DNA of 64,000 bases from Cyanobium sp. CZS25K (GTDB taxonomy: Bacteria > Cyanobacteriota > Cyanobacteriia > PCC-6307 > Cyanobiaceae), in contig JAUCZB010000007.1 in assembly GCA_030373325.1 (NCBI GenBank), positions 62,001-126,000 on the forward strand. Direction: 5' to 3'. Every line of letters starts with the position of its first letter. The first letter of the stretch is position 1. A program made the position numbers and the translations under genes. Shown here piece by piece: positions 1 through 10,664 of this stretch. The notes beneath the pieces are model-generated. The model did no database searches. It saw only the letters and a program-made list of their open reading frames with translations, and was not told where the DNA came from.

Positions 1-3000
1 GCCCCTGAAGGCCTGAGCGCTGGCCTGGCCCTGGGCCTTGGTCTCTGCGGCGTGCTGGCGGTGACGGCCTCCCCGGCCAGAGCTCGGCCGGAACCACCCT
101 CCAGGCTCCAGTCCGCCCAGCCACCTGCGCCCGAGCCCGTACCGGCATCGGCGACGGAAAATTCGGTCACCCCCAACCCCTTCGACGACCCGCCGCAAGC
201 CGATGCGGCGCCGACGCCCCCCCCGGCCCTCCCTGCCGCCGAGGCCGCCCCGGCATCAGCAGGCCCGCCCATCACCACTGGCGAACCCGGGCCCGCCGGC
301 GAATCGGTGCCCCTGGAGCTCGAGCTCACCGCCAACCAGCAGGGCTACGACAGCCAGCTGCAGCGCTTCGTGGCCACAGGCAGCGTCATGGCCCGGCTCG
401 CCGGTGGCCGTCTGCTGGCGGATCGGCTCGAATTCGAGGCCAGCACCCGCACGCTCTACGCGGTGGGCAACGTGCGCTTTCAGCGCGGCCAGCAGTATCT
501 GCAGGCCAGCCGGCTCCGCTATGCGTTGCTGGAAGGGGTGGGGCAGATCGACGACGTCTACGGCGTCATCGATCTCGACTCCACCAAGGAGGACTTCAAC
601 CTCGAGCAGGAGGCCTCCGTTCCCCTGCCACCAGCGGAGCCGATCAGCTGCACGCCGTCGTACCCCGCCTTGCCCCAGTGGCAGCCCTACCCCTGGGCCG
701 TCACCGCCTGGGCAGGCCAGATGTATGCCGGTGAGTTCGGCGACACCTTCACCTTCAGCGGCCGCTTCCGGCCCGAGTACCTGGGCGGCGTCGGCATGCA
801 GCGCCGCCTGTTCCAGGCAGGCCCGCTGTCGCTGGAGTTCGATGCCAACCTGCTGGGGCACCGGGCGAGTGCCCAGCCGGGGGGAGGATTCAACCAGCTC
901 ATCCCCTTCTCCGACACCCCCGCCCAGAACTTCGGCGAGTTCACCAGCGGTCTCGGCCTGCGCCTATGGCTGCGGCCCTGGCTCAACCTCTTCTTCGTGG
1001 AAGGTCTGAGCGTCACCACGGCCAAGAGCAACTACGAGCAGACCTTCCGTCCGAACTCGGCGCGCCTGCTCAACTACCTGGCCTTCGAGGTGGAGGCGCT
1101 GGTCACCCCCCGCTGGTCGGCGGTGGGCCGGATCCATCACCGCTCCGGGGCCTATGGCACCTTCAGCGGCGTCAGCGAGGGCAGCAACGCCTATCTGCTG
1201 GGTCTTCGCTACCGCTTCGGCACCGACAAACTCGCCAGCGAGCCGATGCCGGTGCCGCCCGCCCAGGGCTGCCCCGGCGCCCCACCCCTGGCCAGCGAGC
1301 AGCCCGATGGGCTGGCCCAGCAGCTCGAGCAGGTGACGATGGGACCCGGCTGGACCGGCACCAGCGGCCAGCCCGCCCCGCCGCCACCGGTCGAGGCCGC
1401 CCCCCCGGCCCGGGGTGGTGTGTGGCGCAACGCCCGGGAGCAGGAACGGCGGCGGCGCGAGGCCATCGCCAAAATTCCCCAGCGGGTCGAAAACGTCACC
1501 TTCGAGCGCAGTCTCACGGCGGAGCGTCGCTTCGGCTTCCCCCGCGACTACGTCACGCCGGATGTCGCCAACGATTTCGGCACCACCCGCCCCGAGCAGC
1601 TCAAGGACCAGACCACCACGGGCAACCAGGAACTGATCAAGGGCACCGTGAGCCGCTGGCGCATCCAGGCCAAGCGCCTGAAGATCACTCCCAACACCCT
1701 CTCCGGCGACCGGGTGGGCTTCACCAACGACCCGTTCACGCCCGCCCAGTCATGGATGGATTCGGAGCAGGTCGTCATCACCCTGATGCCCAACGGCGAC
1801 ACCCTGGTGAAGGCCCGCCGCAACACGCTGCGGCTGGAGGATCGCCTGCCGATTCGGGTCGCGCGCCAGCGTCGTATCGAGAAAAAGGAGGAGGTCAGCA
1901 ATCCGCTGGTGCTGGGCAACGACCGGGAAGACCGGGACGGCTTCTTCCTCGGCTACAACGTGCCGATCAAGATCGGGGAGAAGGCACTCCTCAACCTGCA
2001 GCCGCAGGTGATGATCCAGCGCCTTTACACCGGCAACACCGACGCCTACCCCCTGCCGGGATCACCGGCCGGCTCCACCAACATCGTGGAGCAGCCGGCC
2101 AGGAGCGGCGACTACTTCGGTCTGGATGCCCGTCTCACCGGGCCCCTGCTGGGCTTCAACGCCGATGCCCGCCTCAGCCTCTCCACCCTCAATCCCGACA
2201 ACATCGCCAACGGCACCCGCAGCTTCGGCGACCTGGCCCGGCTCGTGAAGCTGCCCCTGGTGGGCAACAGCACCTTCCGCCTCTTCGGTGCCTACCGCTT
2301 CCGCACCTGGAACGGCTCCCTGGGCGAACAGGACGTCTACTCCGCCTATGGCGTCTCGCTCGAGAAGCAGGGCAGCTTGCCCAACTGGGGCAAGCTCTCG
2401 CGCAGCTACTACTGGCGGATGGGGGTGGGCAACTTCCAGGCCCTCCCCACGACCGGCATCGATCTGCTGCAGCTGTGGCGCGCCAACGGCATCGGCTCGA
2501 TGAACTTCTCCTACCCGATCTGGACCGGCAAGCCCACCACCAGCCCGCCGGTGATCTCCCTGGCCAATTCACCCGTACCGATCGTTCCCGGCCTGCGCTT
2601 CAACGCCAACCTGCTCGGGGTGGCCGCCTACTTCAGTGACGGCACCAACCAGAACACCGTCGGCCTCTCCGGTGGGCCCACCCTCACCCTGGGACGTTTC
2701 GAGAAGCCCTTCTTTGACTACACCCAGCTCACGGTCACCGGCGGCATCACCCTGCGCCAGGGCCAGAGCCCGCTGAACTTCGACCGGGCCGTCGACCTCG
2801 GCACGATCGGCGTCGGCCTGTCCCAGCAGTTGGTGGGGCCGCTGGTCTTCAGCGGCGGCATCGGCTTCAACGTGGATCCCAATTCGGGCTTCTATGGCGA
2901 TGTCACCGGCTCCTACGTGGAGCTGCGCTGGCAGCGGCGCTCCTACGAGATCGGCGTCTACTACAGCCCCTACGACGGCCTGGGCGGCATCCGGGTGCGC

Positions 3001-3084
3001 CTCAACGACTTCAATTTCACGGGCCCGGGGACGCCGTTCATCCCGTACCACCCCACCCAGGGAGCCCTGCAGCGGCCCTTCTAG
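1..3084 (+). CDS. LptD-like outer-membrane protein, DUF3769 family (5' end outside the window)
   Basis: The reading frame is open to the left edge. Translated from base 1 it gives a hydrophobic Ala/Leu/Gly stretch followed by ASPARA, a typical signal peptide and cleavage site, so the true start lies upstream and the GTG at 52 is not the start. A proline/alanine-rich linker follows. Then comes an OstA/LptA-like segment (around GSVMARLAGGRLLADRLEF and VGNVRFQRG), and then about 750 residues of alternating aromatic/polar pattern ending in a phenylalanine, as in a beta-barrel. This matches the cyanobacterial DUF3769 proteins thought to insert lipopolysaccharide in the outer membrane. The stop codon shares CTAG with the convergent leuD. 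Family assignment is from memory of the domain layout. Confidence 0.8.
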   Translation, partial: APEGLSAGLALGLGLCGVLAVTASPARARPEPPSRLQSAQPPAPEPVPASATENSVTPNPFDDPPQADAAPTPPPALPAAEAAPASAGPPITTGEPGPAGESVPLELELTANQQGYDSQLQRFVATGSVMARLAGGRLLADRLEFEASTRTLYAVGNVRFQRGQQYLQASRLRYALLEGVGQIDDVYGVIDLDSTKEDFNLEQEASVPLPPAEPISCTPSYPALPQWQPYPWAVTAWAGQMYAGEFGDTFTFSGRFRPEYLGGVGMQRRLFQAGPLSLEFDANLLGHRASAQPGGGFNQLIPFSDTPAQNFGEFTSGLGLRLWLRPWLNLFFVEGLSVTTAKSNYEQTFRPNSARLLNYLAFEVEALVTPRWSAVGRIHHRSGAYGTFSGVSEGSNAYLLGLRYRFGTDKLASEPMPVPPAQGCPGAPPLASEQPDGLAQQLEQVTMGPGWTGTSGQPAPPPPVEAAPPARGGVWRNAREQERRRREAIAKIPQRVENVTFERSLTAERRFGFPRDYVTPDVANDFGTTRPEQLKDQTTTGNQELIKGTVSRWRIQAKRLKITPNTLSGDRVGFTNDPFTPAQSWMDSEQVVITLMPNGDTLVKARRNTLRLEDRLPIRVARQRRIEKKEEVSNPLVLGNDREDRDGFFLGYNVPIKIGEKALLNLQPQVMIQRLYTGNTDAYPLPGSPAGSTNIVEQPARSGDYFGLDARLTGPLLGFNADARLSLSTLNPDNIANGTRSFGDLARLVKLPLVGNSTFRLFGAYRFRTWNGSLGEQDVYSAYGVSLEKQGSLPNWGKLSRSYYWRMGVGNFQALPTTGIDLLQLWRANGIGSMNFSYPIWTGKPTTSPPVISLANSPVPIVPGLRFNANLLGVAAYFSDGTNQNTVGLSGGPTLTLGRFEKPFFDYTQLTVTGGITLRQGQSPLNFDRAVDLGTIGVGLSQQLVGPLVFSGGIGFNVDPNSGFYGDVTGSYVELRWQRRSYEIGVYYSPYDGLGGIRVRLNDFNFTGPGTPFIPYHPTQGALQRPF

Positions 3085-3713
3085 GCCGCCGCGAAACCGC
3101 TCAGATAGGGAAGCCTGGCTGCGGTGGCCCGCAGCTCGCTGTCATGGGCCACCAGCTGGGCCGTGCCGTTCCACTCGCCGCTCACCAGCATGCGGCCAGG
3201 CCCCTCAGCCAGGGTCAGGGGCCATTGGCGGGCCTTGCCGCCGGCGCTGAACCTCACCGTGGCTGGCTCGAGATCGAGCTGGAGAACCGCGCTGGGGTCG
3301 GCGGCGATCGCCGCCTGCAGGGCCAGGACGGTGTCGTGGTCGGCGGTGAGGCAGGGAAGGCCCAGGGCCAGACAGTTGCCGAAGAAGATCTCGGCGAAGC
3401 TTTCGCCGATCACCGCCCGGATGCCCCAGCGCATCAGCGCCTGGGGAGCGTGTTCGCGGCTGGAGCCGCAGCCGAAGTTGCGGTTCACCACCAGGAGCGA
3501 AGCACCCTGGTGCTCCGGCCGGTCGAAGGGATGCTCCCCCGCCCGTTCGCGGCGGTCGTCGGCGAAGACCCCTGCGGCCAGATCGTCGAAGGTGACGCAC
3601 TTCAGGTAGCGAGCCGGGATGATCCGGTCGGTGTCGATGTCGTCGCCTGCCACGACCACGGCACGGCCTTCGCAGCGCTGGATAGGACCGGCCGGGAAAG
3701 GGGTGGTGCTCAT
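3081..3713 (-). CDS. leuD: 3-isopropylmalate dehydratase small subunit
   Basis: This is the small subunit of isopropylmalate isomerase, which converts 2- to 3-isopropylmalate in cytosolic leucine synthesis together with LeuC. The 210-residue protein has the swivelling-domain signatures [16 protein letters not shown] near the N terminus and [12 protein letters not shown] in the middle. Length is normal for the bacterial subunit. The ATG overlaps the leuC stop by four bases (ATGA), so translation is probably coupled to leuC. The C-terminal stop overlaps the stop of the convergent outer-membrane protein gene. Confidence 0.96.
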   Translation of the reverse strand: MSTTPFPAGPIQRCEGRAVVVAGDDIDTDRIIPARYLKCVTFDDLAAGVFADDRRERAGEHPFDRPEHQGASLLVVNRNFGCGSSREHAPQALMRWGIRAVIGESFAEIFFGNCLALGLPCLTADHDTVLALQAAIAADPSAVLQLDLEPATVRFSAGGKARQWPLTLAEGPGRMLVSGEWNGTAQLVAHDSELRATAARLPYLSGFAAA

Positions 3714-5152
3714 GCTCGGGTGGTGGCGGGGTCGGGGGTCGTCGGGGCGGTGATCAGGCGGCGCACGTCGGCCACATGGCCGCTCACCGCCGCCGCGACC
3801 ACCATGGCGGGACTCATCAGCAGGGTGCGGCCGGTGGCGGACCCCTGGCGCCCCTTGAAGTTGCGGTTGCTGGAGCTGGCGCTGATCTGCCGGCCCTCAA
3901 GGCGGTCGGGGTTCATGGCCAGACACATCGAGCAGCCCGGTTCGCGCCACTCGAAACCGGCGGCACGGAACACCGCATCGAGGCCCTCGGCCTCGGCCGC
4001 GGCCGCCACCTGCTCGCTGCCCGGCACCACGAAGGCCTTGATGCCCGCCGCCACGTGGCGGCCGCGGGCGACAGCGGCGGCGGCCCGCAGATCGCTGAGC
4101 CGGCCGTTGGTGCAGCTGCCGATGAAACACACATCGACCGGCACCCCCTCGATCGGGGTGCCGGGGCGGAGATCCATGTAGCGGTAGGCCTCCTCCGTGA
4201 GCGGCCGCTCATCGGCCTCCGTCTGCTCGAGGGTGGGCACGGTCTCGTCCACGCCGATGCCCTGCCCGGGCGTGATGCCCCAGGTGACGGTGGGCGCGAT
4301 TGCCGCCGCGTCGAACACCACCTCGTCGTCGAAGACGGCCTCAGGCCCGGAGGCGAGGGCGCTCCACCAGGCCACGGCCCGCTCCCAGGCGTCCCCGGCG
4401 GGGGCATGGGGGCGACCCTTCAGGTAGGCGAAGGTGACGGCATCGGGATTGACGTAGCCGCAGCGTGCCCCGCCCTCGATGGCCATGTTGCAGAGGGTCA
4501 TGCGCTCCTCCATCGACAGGGCCTCGATGGCAGGGCCGGCGAACTCGTAGGCGTAGCCCACGCCGCCCTTCACCCCGAGCCGTCGGATCACGTGCAGCAC
4601 CAGGTCCTTGGCATAGACGCCGGTCTGGAGGGCTCCCTCCACCCAGATCCGCCGCACCTTGAGCTTGCCCATCGCCAGGCTCTGGCTGGCGAGCACGTCG
4701 CGCACCTGGCTGGTGCCGATGCCGAAGGCGATGGCACCGAAGGCGCCGTGGGTGGAGGTATGGGAATCGCCGCAGGCCACGGTCATGCCGGGCTGGGTGA
4801 GCCCCAGCTCGGGAGCGATCACATGCACGATCCCCTGGCGGCCACTGCCCAGACCATGCAGGGTGATGCCGTGGCGGGCACAGTTGCCCTCCAGGGTGGC
4901 CAGCATCTCCTCAGCCAGGGGGTCGGCGAAGGGTCGGGCCTGGGAGGTGGTGGGAACGATGTGATCGACCGTGGCGACCGTGCGCTCGGGATGGCGCACG
5001 GACAGGCCCAGGTCGTCGAGGGCGGCGAAAGCCTGGGGGCTGGTGACCTCGTGGATCAGGTGCAGCCCGATGAACAGCTGGGTGGCACCGCCTGGCAGGT
5101 CAGCGACCCGGTGCTGCTCCCAGACCTTGTCGTAGAGGGTGCCGGCGCTCAA
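3710..5152 (-). CDS. leuC: 3-isopropylmalate dehydratase large subunit
   Basis: This is the aconitase-family large subunit, carrying the [4Fe-4S] cluster and most of the active site. The 480-residue protein shows the cluster cysteines in [10 protein letters not shown] and [10 protein letters not shown], plus [13 protein letters not shown]. The start is TTG: it gives the N terminus [15 protein letters not shown] that family members share, and its TTGA overlaps the stop of the upstream DUF2811 gene. It is followed directly by leuD. DUF2811, leuC and leuD form a tightly coupled minus-strand unit. Confidence 0.96.
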   Translation of the reverse strand: MSAGTLYDKVWEQHRVADLPGGATQLFIGLHLIHEVTSPQAFAALDDLGLSVRHPERTVATVDHIVPTTSQARPFADPLAEEMLATLEGNCARHGITLHGLGSGRQGIVHVIAPELGLTQPGMTVACGDSHTSTHGAFGAIAFGIGTSQVRDVLASQSLAMGKLKVRRIWVEGALQTGVYAKDLVLHVIRRLGVKGGVGYAYEFAGPAIEALSMEERMTLCNMAIEGGARCGYVNPDAVTFAYLKGRPHAPAGDAWERAVAWWSALASGPEAVFDDEVVFDAAAIAPTVTWGITPGQGIGVDETVPTLEQTEADERPLTEEAYRYMDLRPGTPIEGVPVDVCFIGSCTNGRLSDLRAAAAVARGRHVAAGIKAFVVPGSEQVAAAAEAEGLDAVFRAAGFEWREPGCSMCLAMNPDRLEGRQISASSSNRNFKGRQGSATGRTLLMSPAMVVAAAVSGHVADVRRLITAPTTPDPATTRA

Positions 5153-5427
5153 GAGGAGGGATCGAGACAGTCGGAAACCACCCTAGAAGCAGGCTGTTCC
5201 GGCGAAGAGGACTCCCGGCGGAACAGGCCGTCGAGGTAGTGGCGGGCCACGGCCCGGTCATGGCTGGCGTGCTGGAACAGAAAACCTGCCAGGGCGGCCT
5301 GCATGAGCCGGTACTGGTCCCACTGGGGGTGCACCCGGATGAACTCCCGCATCGCCTCGAAGAGGTCCTCCGGCATCTGGTTCTCGATGCTCACGGTGCG
5401 GGGAGCGTGGTCGGGAATCTGGCTCAT
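5149..5427 (-). CDS. DUF2811 family protein
   Basis: This is a small soluble protein of about 92 residues with the pattern [18 protein letters not shown], then [20 protein letters not shown], typical of the cyanobacterial DUF2811 family, which has no assigned function. I chose the ATG at 5427 ([13 protein letters not shown]) because family similarity begins there; an ATG nine codons upstream is also open. The last bases overlap the TTG start of leuC, so it is probably the first gene of the leuCD unit. The role of that link is unknown. The C-terminal tail is Ser/Pro rich. Confidence 0.75.
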   Translation of the reverse strand: MSQIPDHAPRTVSIENQMPEDLFEAMREFIRVHPQWDQYRLMQAALAGFLFQHASHDRAVARHYLDGLFRRESSSPEQPASRVVSDCLDPSS

Positions 5428-5784
5428 GCGGCGCTGGTCGTCGGTCCCCCCCATCAGGCCATGGGGCCGCCCCCGGCGTCAAAGCGGGCCCCATCGGGCC
5501 GGTCCCAAGGGACCTCCGCTGAGAATCACGGCGGGGGGCGGCTTCCCGGCCGCTGCCCAGGGGCGGCGCCCGGAGCAGCCTGCGGTGTGGCGTGCGGTCA
5601 AGGGGGGAGGGCCTTTCCCGCAGACCGGAGCGAGGAAGCCTCCGGCAGCTCCCAGGCGGCCCCGACGGCCTGTGGAAAACGTCGCTCCGATCGGGGGAAA
5701 AGTGCCAGGCAGGAGGGAAAAGTCCATGCCTCAGGATTCGTGATCGATGGCGGCCGCCCCAGCAGATGTTCCGATCAGGCCGGC
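5428..5784. other. Intergenic region without a recognisable gene
   Basis: This 357-base GC-rich stretch lies between the cinA stop and the DUF2811 start. Both neighbours read on the minus strand, so it should hold the promoter of DUF2811-leuCD only if that lies close to 5430, and otherwise cinA 3' sequence. Short open frames exist on both strands, but none has a convincing start or resembles a family I know. I see no tRNA, terminator or repeat in it. A small RNA cannot be excluded by eye. Confidence 0.4.
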
Positions 5785-7059
5785 TCAGACCGCCCCGATG
5801 TTCAGCTGTAACCGCAGCCGGTTCAGGGATTCCCCCACGGTGAGGGTCTGGATCCAGGAGCGATCGCGGCTGCTGCCGAAGCGCGCCGCCTCGCTGCGGC
5901 AGCCATCGGGCCCGGCCACGGCGATGTGCACCAGCCCCACCGGCTTGTCCGCGCTCCCCCCCCCGGGTCCGGCGATGCCCGTCACCGCCACGGCCCAGCT
6001 GGCCCCCGTGAGGCGCCGCGCCCCTTCCGCCATGGCCTGGGCCGCCGGATCGCTCACCGCCCCGTGCCGCTCGAGCACCGTGGCCGGCACCCCCAGCACC
6101 CCCTCCTTCACGGCGTTGGCGTAGGCGATCACGCCACCGAGAAACACCTCCGACGCCCCCGGTACCGCCACCAGGGCGGCGCCGAGCGCGCCACCGGTGC
6201 ACGACTCCGCCACCGCCAGGGTCTCGCCCCGGCGCCGCAGGGCCGCCAGCACCACCGAGGCCAGGCTGTCCCCATCGGCGCCGAAGCAGCTGCTGCCGGT
6301 GCGGCGACGCAGTTCCGCCTCCACCGGCGCCAGCAATGCGTCGGCCGCCGCCGCATCGGTAGCCCTGGCCGTGAGCCGCAGCTTCACCTCCCCGGCGCCG
6401 GCATAGGGCGCGACGGTGGGGTTCTCCAGCTCCAGCAGGTCCTGCACGCGCTCGGCCAGGTCGGACTCGGCCACCCCCCAGAAGCGCAGCATGCGGCTGG
6501 TGAACACCCCGTCCGCCAGGCCGGCCTGCCGCAGCCAGGGGGCCGCGGTGGCATGCCACATGGCCCGCAGCTCGCTGGGCACCCCCGGGAAGGTGAGCAC
6601 GGTGAACCCCGGCACCGGGGTCCAGATCATCCCGGGCGCCGTGCCGGTGGGGTTGGGCAGCACCTCAGCCCCCCGCGGCAGCAGGGCCTGCTTGCGGTTG
6701 CTGGGGGCGACGGAACGGCCCCTGGCCGTGATCCGGGCCTGGATCGCCGCCCAGATCTCGCCGTGCTCCACCAGGTCGGCGCCGAAGGCCGCCGCGATCG
6801 CCTCGGTGGTGAGATCGTCGGGGGTGGGCCCCAGGCCCCCGGTGGTGATCAGCACCCGGCAGCGGCCCGACGCCTGCCGCACCGCCTCGATCAGCCGCTC
6901 CCGGTTGTCGCCCACCACCTGCTGGCGGTGGTGCACCACGCCGAGGGTCGCCAGCTGTTCAGCGATCCAGCGGGCATTGCCATTGACGATGTTGCCCAGC
7001 AGCAACTCGGTGCCGATGCAGAGCACCTCCACCCCGGCGGCGCCGGGGGGGCCGCTCAC
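5785..7059 (-). CDS. cinA: CinA-like protein (competence/damage-inducible; nicotinamide-nucleotide amidase domain)
   Basis: This is a 424-residue two-domain protein. The N-terminal MoCF/COG1058 domain has [10 protein letters not shown] near residue 12 and the turn [13 protein letters not shown]. The C-terminal CinA domain has [13 protein letters not shown] and [17 protein letters not shown], the signature of nicotinamide mononucleotide deamidases. I chose the GTG at 7059 because it overlaps the upstream gene's stop (GTGA) and places the first strand right after the start; longer in-frame extensions would overlap the transferase gene. It probably works in pyridine nucleotide salvage. The gene follows the WecA/MraY-type gene in one unit. 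Confidence 0.93.
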   Translation of the reverse strand: MSGPPGAAGVEVLCIGTELLLGNIVNGNARWIAEQLATLGVVHHRQQVVGDNRERLIEAVRQASGRCRVLITTGGLGPTPDDLTTEAIAAAFGADLVEHGEIWAAIQARITARGRSVAPSNRKQALLPRGAEVLPNPTGTAPGMIWTPVPGFTVLTFPGVPSELRAMWHATAAPWLRQAGLADGVFTSRMLRFWGVAESDLAERVQDLLELENPTVAPYAGAGEVKLRLTARATDAAAADALLAPVEAELRRRTGSSCFGADGDSLASVVLAALRRRGETLAVAESCTGGALGAALVAVPGASEVFLGGVIAYANAVKEGVLGVPATVLERHGAVSDPAAQAMAEGARRLTGASWAVAVTGIAGPGGGSADKPVGLVHIAVAGPDGCRSEAARFGSSRDRSWIQTLTVGESLNRLRLQLNIGAV

Positions 7060-8138
7060 TTGGCCTCCTCCTGCATCTGGCGGCGGCAGACCACCAGCAC
7101 GGCGATCAGCACCGCCGTGGCCAGCGCCAGCCAGAGGAAGCGCATCTCGGCATTGGCCAGGACCAGGGCGATGGACGCCAGCCACTGGGTGAAGGCATAG
7201 ATCAGCACCACCGTGCGGCGGTGGCTGAAACCGGCCCGCAGCAGGCGGTGGTGCAGGTGGCGGCGATCCGGGTAGAAGGGGGAGCGGCCGGCCCGTAGGC
7301 GCCCCATGATCACCGCGGACATGTCGGCCAGGGGCAGGGACAGGATCATCAGCGGCAGCAGCAGGCTGACGCTGGTGAGCCGCTTGGCCGGACCGACGAT
7401 GCTGATCGCCGCCAGGGCGAAGCCGAGGAAGTAGGACCCCCCGTCGCCCATGAAGATGCGGGCGGGATTGAAGTTGTGGCGCAGGAAACCGAGACAGCTG
7501 CCGGCCAGGGCCGCCGCCAGCAGGCCGGCGGCGGGCTGGCTGAGGCTGAAGCTCACCGAGAGCAGCCCTACGGCGGCGATGCCGCTCACTCCGGCTGCCA
7601 GCCCGTCGAGGCCATCGAGCCAGTTGATCGCATTGGTGATCCCCACCAGCCAGACCACCGTGGCCAGCAGGCTGAGCCCCTCCGGCAGGGGCAGCCCGGC
7701 GACGGACGTCCCCAGGCCGAAGGGCAGGTCGATGCTGCCGATGCGCACGCCCTGGTTCCAGACCGCCGCGGCCACGAGCACCTGGCCGAAGAGGCGGGGC
7801 AGGGGCGGCAGGGCGAACAGGTCGTCGGCCAGGCCGATCACGAAGTAACAGAGGGCCCCCGCCAGGGTGGTCCAGATCAGCTGGTCCTTGTCCGGCGGCA
7901 GGTCGGCGAAGCCGCCGAAGGCCCAGGTGCAGGCCAGCGAGAGGCTGAAGCCCGCCACGATGCCCACGCCGCCGAGCCGCACCATGGGCAGGGTGTGCTG
8001 CTTGCGGTCGTCGGGCGGGTCCACCAGTCCCCAGCGCAGACCGAGCCGCCGGACCACAGGCACGATCAGCGCTGTGAGCAGGGCCGCCGCCGTGGCCGTG
8101 AGCAGGGCCGCCGCGTTGGGGCTGTAGGCGAGGGTCAC
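7056..8138 (-). CDS. WecA/MraY-family polyprenyl-phosphate sugar-1-phosphate transferase
   Basis: This is an integral membrane enzyme of 360 residues with about ten to eleven hydrophobic helices. It carries the superfamily motifs [46 protein letters not shown] and the cytosolic histidine motif [12 protein letters not shown]. These fit transfer of an N-acetylhexosamine-1-phosphate from a UDP-sugar to a polyprenyl phosphate, the first step of a lipid-linked glycan. The HLHHRLL motif favours the WecA/TagO branch over true MraY. It overlaps cinA by four bases. Its glycan pathway is not evident from neighbours, though a WecG/TagA-type transferase lies at 24.2 kb. Confidence 0.88.
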   Translation of the reverse strand: MTLAYSPNAAALLTATAAALLTALIVPVVRRLGLRWGLVDPPDDRKQHTLPMVRLGGVGIVAGFSLSLACTWAFGGFADLPPDKDQLIWTTLAGALCYFVIGLADDLFALPPLPRLFGQVLVAAAVWNQGVRIGSIDLPFGLGTSVAGLPLPEGLSLLATVVWLVGITNAINWLDGLDGLAAGVSGIAAVGLLSVSFSLSQPAAGLLAAALAGSCLGFLRHNFNPARIFMGDGGSYFLGFALAAISIVGPAKRLTSVSLLLPLMILSLPLADMSAVIMGRLRAGRSPFYPDRRHLHHRLLRAGFSHRRTVVLIYAFTQWLASIALVLANAEMRFLWLALATAVLIAVLVVCRRQMQEEAK

Positions 8139-8196
8139 AACGGCGGGCCGGAAGGCAGCGGTCCTGAAGGCGACACGTTACGGGCGGATGGGGCCG

Positions 8197-9519
8197 TCAG
8201 GCGTGCTGAAGCTCACGTTGGCGGGCGTAGAGGGGGAAGCGGTCGCACAGGGAGGTCACCCGTTCCCGGCAGCGCAGCTCCACGGCGGCATCGTCCTGAT
8301 GCAGCAGGCGATCGGCGATCACGTCGGCCACCTCGCGGAAGGCCTCGGCATCGAAGCCGCGGGTGGTGAGCGCGGCGCTGCCCAGACGCAGGCCGCTGGT
8401 CACGAACGGCGACTCCGGATCAAAGGGCACCGTGTTCTTGTTGGCAGTGATGTTGACGTCGCTGACCAGGCGGTCGGCCAGCTTGCCGGTCAGGCCGATG
8501 GAGCGCAGGTCGAGCAGCACCAGATGGTTGTCGGTGCCACCGGAGACCACGGCGATGCCGCGCTCCTGGATCCGGTCGGCCAGGGCCTGGGCATTGCGCA
8601 CCACCTGCTGGCTGTAGCTGCGGAAGCTCGGCTGCAGCGCCTCGCCAAAGGCCACGGCCTTGGCGGCGATCACGTGCTCCAGAGGCCCCCCCTGGGAGCC
8701 GGGGAAGACAGCTTTGTCGAACTGGCGGCCGAAGTCGGCGTCGTTGCAGAGAATCAGGCCACCGCGGGGCCCCCGCAGGGTCTTGTGGGTGGTGGTGGTG
8801 ACCACATGGCAGTGGGGGATGGGGCTGGGGTGCACCCCGGCAGCCACCAGGCCGGCGACGTGGGCCATGTCGGCCAGCAGGCAGGCCCCCACCTCGTCGG
8901 CGATGGCGCGGAAGGCGGCGAAATCGATCGTGCGGGGGTAGGCGGAATAGCCGCAGATGATCAGCTTGGGCCGGTGCTCGAGCGCCAGCTGGCGGATGGT
9001 GTCGAAGTTGAGCCGGTGGGTCTCGGGGTCGACGCCGTAGTGGACCGCCTTGAACCACTTGCCCGACACGTTCACCGGCGAGCCGTGGGTGAGATGGCCG
9101 CCGTGGGAGAGATCCATCCCCAGGATCGTGTCGCCGGGCTGCAGCAGGGCCAGGAACACGGCGAAGTTGGCCTGGGCACCACTGTGGGGCTGGACGTTGG
9201 CCCAGGCCGCTCCGAAGAGCTGCTTGGCCCGCTCGATGGCCAGCTCCTCGATGATGTCCACGTGCTCGCAGCCGCCGTAGTACCGCTTGTGGGGCAGGCC
9301 TTCGGCGTACTTGTTGGTGAGCACCGAGCCCTGGGCCTCCATCACCGCCCGGGAGGCGAAGTTCTCGCTGGCGATCAGCTCCAGATGGGTCTGCTGGCGC
9401 CGCAGCTCCTTCTCGATCAGGGCCGCGATGGCCGGATCGCCGCTGGCCAGAGGGCTGTCGATGGGCGCGACGCTGGACGCGAAGGTGGGCGCAGAGCCGT
9501 GATCGGTTCGGTCCGCCAT
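8197..9519 (-). CDS. glyA: Serine hydroxymethyltransferase
   Basis: This PLP enzyme interconverts serine and glycine with tetrahydrofolate in one-carbon metabolism. Clear signatures are [20 protein letters not shown] near the N terminus, [15 protein letters not shown], and the PLP-lysine segment [14 protein letters not shown]. The 440-residue product from the ATG at 9519 (MADRTDHGS) fits; an ATG 11 codons upstream is open but would add an atypical stretch. It is transcribed alone, downstream of tRNA-Arg on the same strand but separated from it by a terminator hairpin. Confidence 0.96.
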   Translation of the reverse strand: MADRTDHGSAPTFASSVAPIDSPLASGDPAIAALIEKELRRQQTHLELIASENFASRAVMEAQGSVLTNKYAEGLPHKRYYGGCEHVDIIEELAIERAKQLFGAAWANVQPHSGAQANFAVFLALLQPGDTILGMDLSHGGHLTHGSPVNVSGKWFKAVHYGVDPETHRLNFDTIRQLALEHRPKLIICGYSAYPRTIDFAAFRAIADEVGACLLADMAHVAGLVAAGVHPSPIPHCHVVTTTTHKTLRGPRGGLILCNDADFGRQFDKAVFPGSQGGPLEHVIAAKAVAFGEALQPSFRSYSQQVVRNAQALADRIQERGIAVVSGGTDNHLVLLDLRSIGLTGKLADRLVSDVNITANKNTVPFDPESPFVTSGLRLGSAALTTRGFDAEAFREVADVIADRLLHQDDAAVELRCRERVTSLCDRFPLYARQRELQHA

Positions 9520-9601
9520 GGGGCTACACAAGGTGAAACCGATCGTAGGCAAACGGCGTTGCGCTGACCGGGGTGGCCCTGGGAACCTGCAGGCCGGCCA
9601 T

Positions 9602-9625
9602 GAAAAAACCGCCCCGAAGGGCGGT
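9602..9625 (-). terminator. Rho-independent terminator after tRNA-Arg
   Basis: Read on the minus strand this is ACCGCCC, a short TTC loop, GGGCGGT and then a run of six T. It sits about ten bases downstream of the tRNA-Arg 3' end and upstream of glyA, so it most likely ends the tRNA transcript. Confidence 0.85.
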
Positions 9626-9635
9626 ATGGGAAGAA

Positions 9636-9709
9636 CGCGCCTGGAGAGATTCGAACTCCCGACCCTCTGATCCGTAGTCAGATGCTCTAATCCGCTGAGC
9701 TACAAGCGC
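9636..9709 (-). tRNA. tRNA-Arg (anticodon ACG)
   Basis: The minus strand folds into a complete 74-base cloverleaf. The acceptor is GCGCTTG pairing with CAGGCGC, followed by a G discriminator. The D arm starts TAGCTCAGC, the anticodon stem-loop is CTGACTACGGATCAG with anticodon ACG, and the T arm contains GTTCGAATC. ACG is normally edited to ICG and reads CGU, CGC and CGA. CCA is not encoded. A terminator follows directly. Confidence 0.97.
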
Positions 9710-9825
9710 CTGCTGGCTCATTCTCACCCCACGGGGTGCCGATCCGTCAACAACGCCCCGGCCCCAGCCGCCCCGATAGGGTCCGGATCACTGCGCACGC
9801 CCCGCCTGCGGCGGACCTCCCCACC

Positions 9826-10065
9826 ATGCCGATCCGCTGGTACGGCCCCGCCGATCCCGAAGATCCCGTCTATCGGCACTTCGAGCGGATCGTCAATCTC
9901 ACCCTCCATGCCGCCCTGTTCGCCGCCGTCAACAGCGGCCTCTGGTTCCTCCAGGGACTGCGACATCCCTGGTCCCACCTGGGGTGGCTGACGATCGGCT
10001 GGGCCGGGCTGCTGGCGATTCATGCCACTGTGGTGGTGGTGAAGCGGTCTCCCTCCCAGCCATGA
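9826..10065 (+). CDS. Small two-helix membrane protein (2TM-domain type)
   Basis: This 79-residue protein has a polar N terminus (MPIRWYGPADPEDPVYRHFE) and two hydrophobic helices separated by FLQGLRHPWSHLGW. It ends in a short basic tail. The layout matches the 2TM domain found in small bacterial membrane proteins of unknown role. The ATG at 9826 is chosen because an upstream open extension is proline/arginine rich and unlike the family. It overlaps the next gene by ATGA, so the two are probably translated together. The function is unknown. Confidence 0.7.
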   Translation: MPIRWYGPADPEDPVYRHFERIVNLTLHAALFAAVNSGLWFLQGLRHPWSHLGWLTIGWAGLLAIHATVVVVKRSPSQP

Positions 10066-10349
10066 CACTCGACGCTTCCGCCCTTGAGGAACTGAGCCGA
10101 GGCATCGCCGACCGGATCTACATCCAGGTCTCCGGCTGGCACCTCTACCTCGGGGATGCAGGCCTGGCCCAGACCCTGGCGATCGAATGCGCCGCCCGCC
10201 TCGATCAGGGCGCCGAGGTCTGTGCTCGCCAGTCCCTGGAGGCGGTGCAGGTGCCGATCGGCGGCGGAGCCACCCGCCTGCCCCTGGCGCGACTGGTGCC
10301 CTCCGGCCAGCTGCGCGATCTGGAAGACCTGCTGGAACCCTTTTGCTGA
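10062..10349 (+). CDS. DUF3181 family protein
   Basis: This is a soluble protein of 95 residues. The segment IADRIYIQVSGWHLYLGDAG and the later IGGGATRLPLARLVPS match the cyanobacterial DUF3181 family, whose function is not known. The ATG overlaps the stop of the preceding two-helix membrane protein gene. A third small conserved gene follows after about 57 bases on the same strand, making a likely three-gene unit. Confidence 0.75.
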   Translation: MTLDASALEELSRGIADRIYIQVSGWHLYLGDAGLAQTLAIECAARLDQGAEVCARQSLEAVQVPIGGGATRLPLARLVPSGQLRDLEDLLEPFC

Positions 10350-10406
10350 CAGCTTTTGTCGGAAAGCCCGTTCTACGGATAAGGTGACGCCCCACGCAGG
10401 CGGGCC

Positions 10407-10664
10407 GTGCTGGTCATCGAAGTCACCAATGCCCGTGACGTGGTCCGCCAGCGCATCGGCAGGCTCGGCGGGCGACTGATCGGCAAGGTGGTCGATGCGG
10501 AGGCCCAGGTCGAGAAGGCCCTGATCCAGGAACTGGAGAGCGCCTTCCGGGATTTCGGCATTGAAGCCCGGATCTTCTCGATCGACGGCCCCCAGATGAT
10601 CGGCCGCTCCCACCTGGAGATCCCCGTGCAGGTGCGCGAGGACCGCCAGGTCAGGCTTCCCTAG
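10407..10664 (+). CDS. Conserved cyanobacterial hypothetical protein
   Basis: This 85-residue protein starts with GTG and contains GRLGGRLIGKVVDAEAQVEK, then LESAFRDFGIEARIFSIDGP. Its compact alpha/beta pattern and sharp conservation suggest a real, soluble protein that I recall being widespread in picocyanobacteria without a function. The stop codon lies within CTAG shared with the stop of convergent murJ. No catalytic motif is visible. Confidence 0.65.
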   Translation: MLVIEVTNARDVVRQRIGRLGGRLIGKVVDAEAQVEKALIQELESAFRDFGIEARIFSIDGPQMIGRSHLEIPVQVREDRQVRLP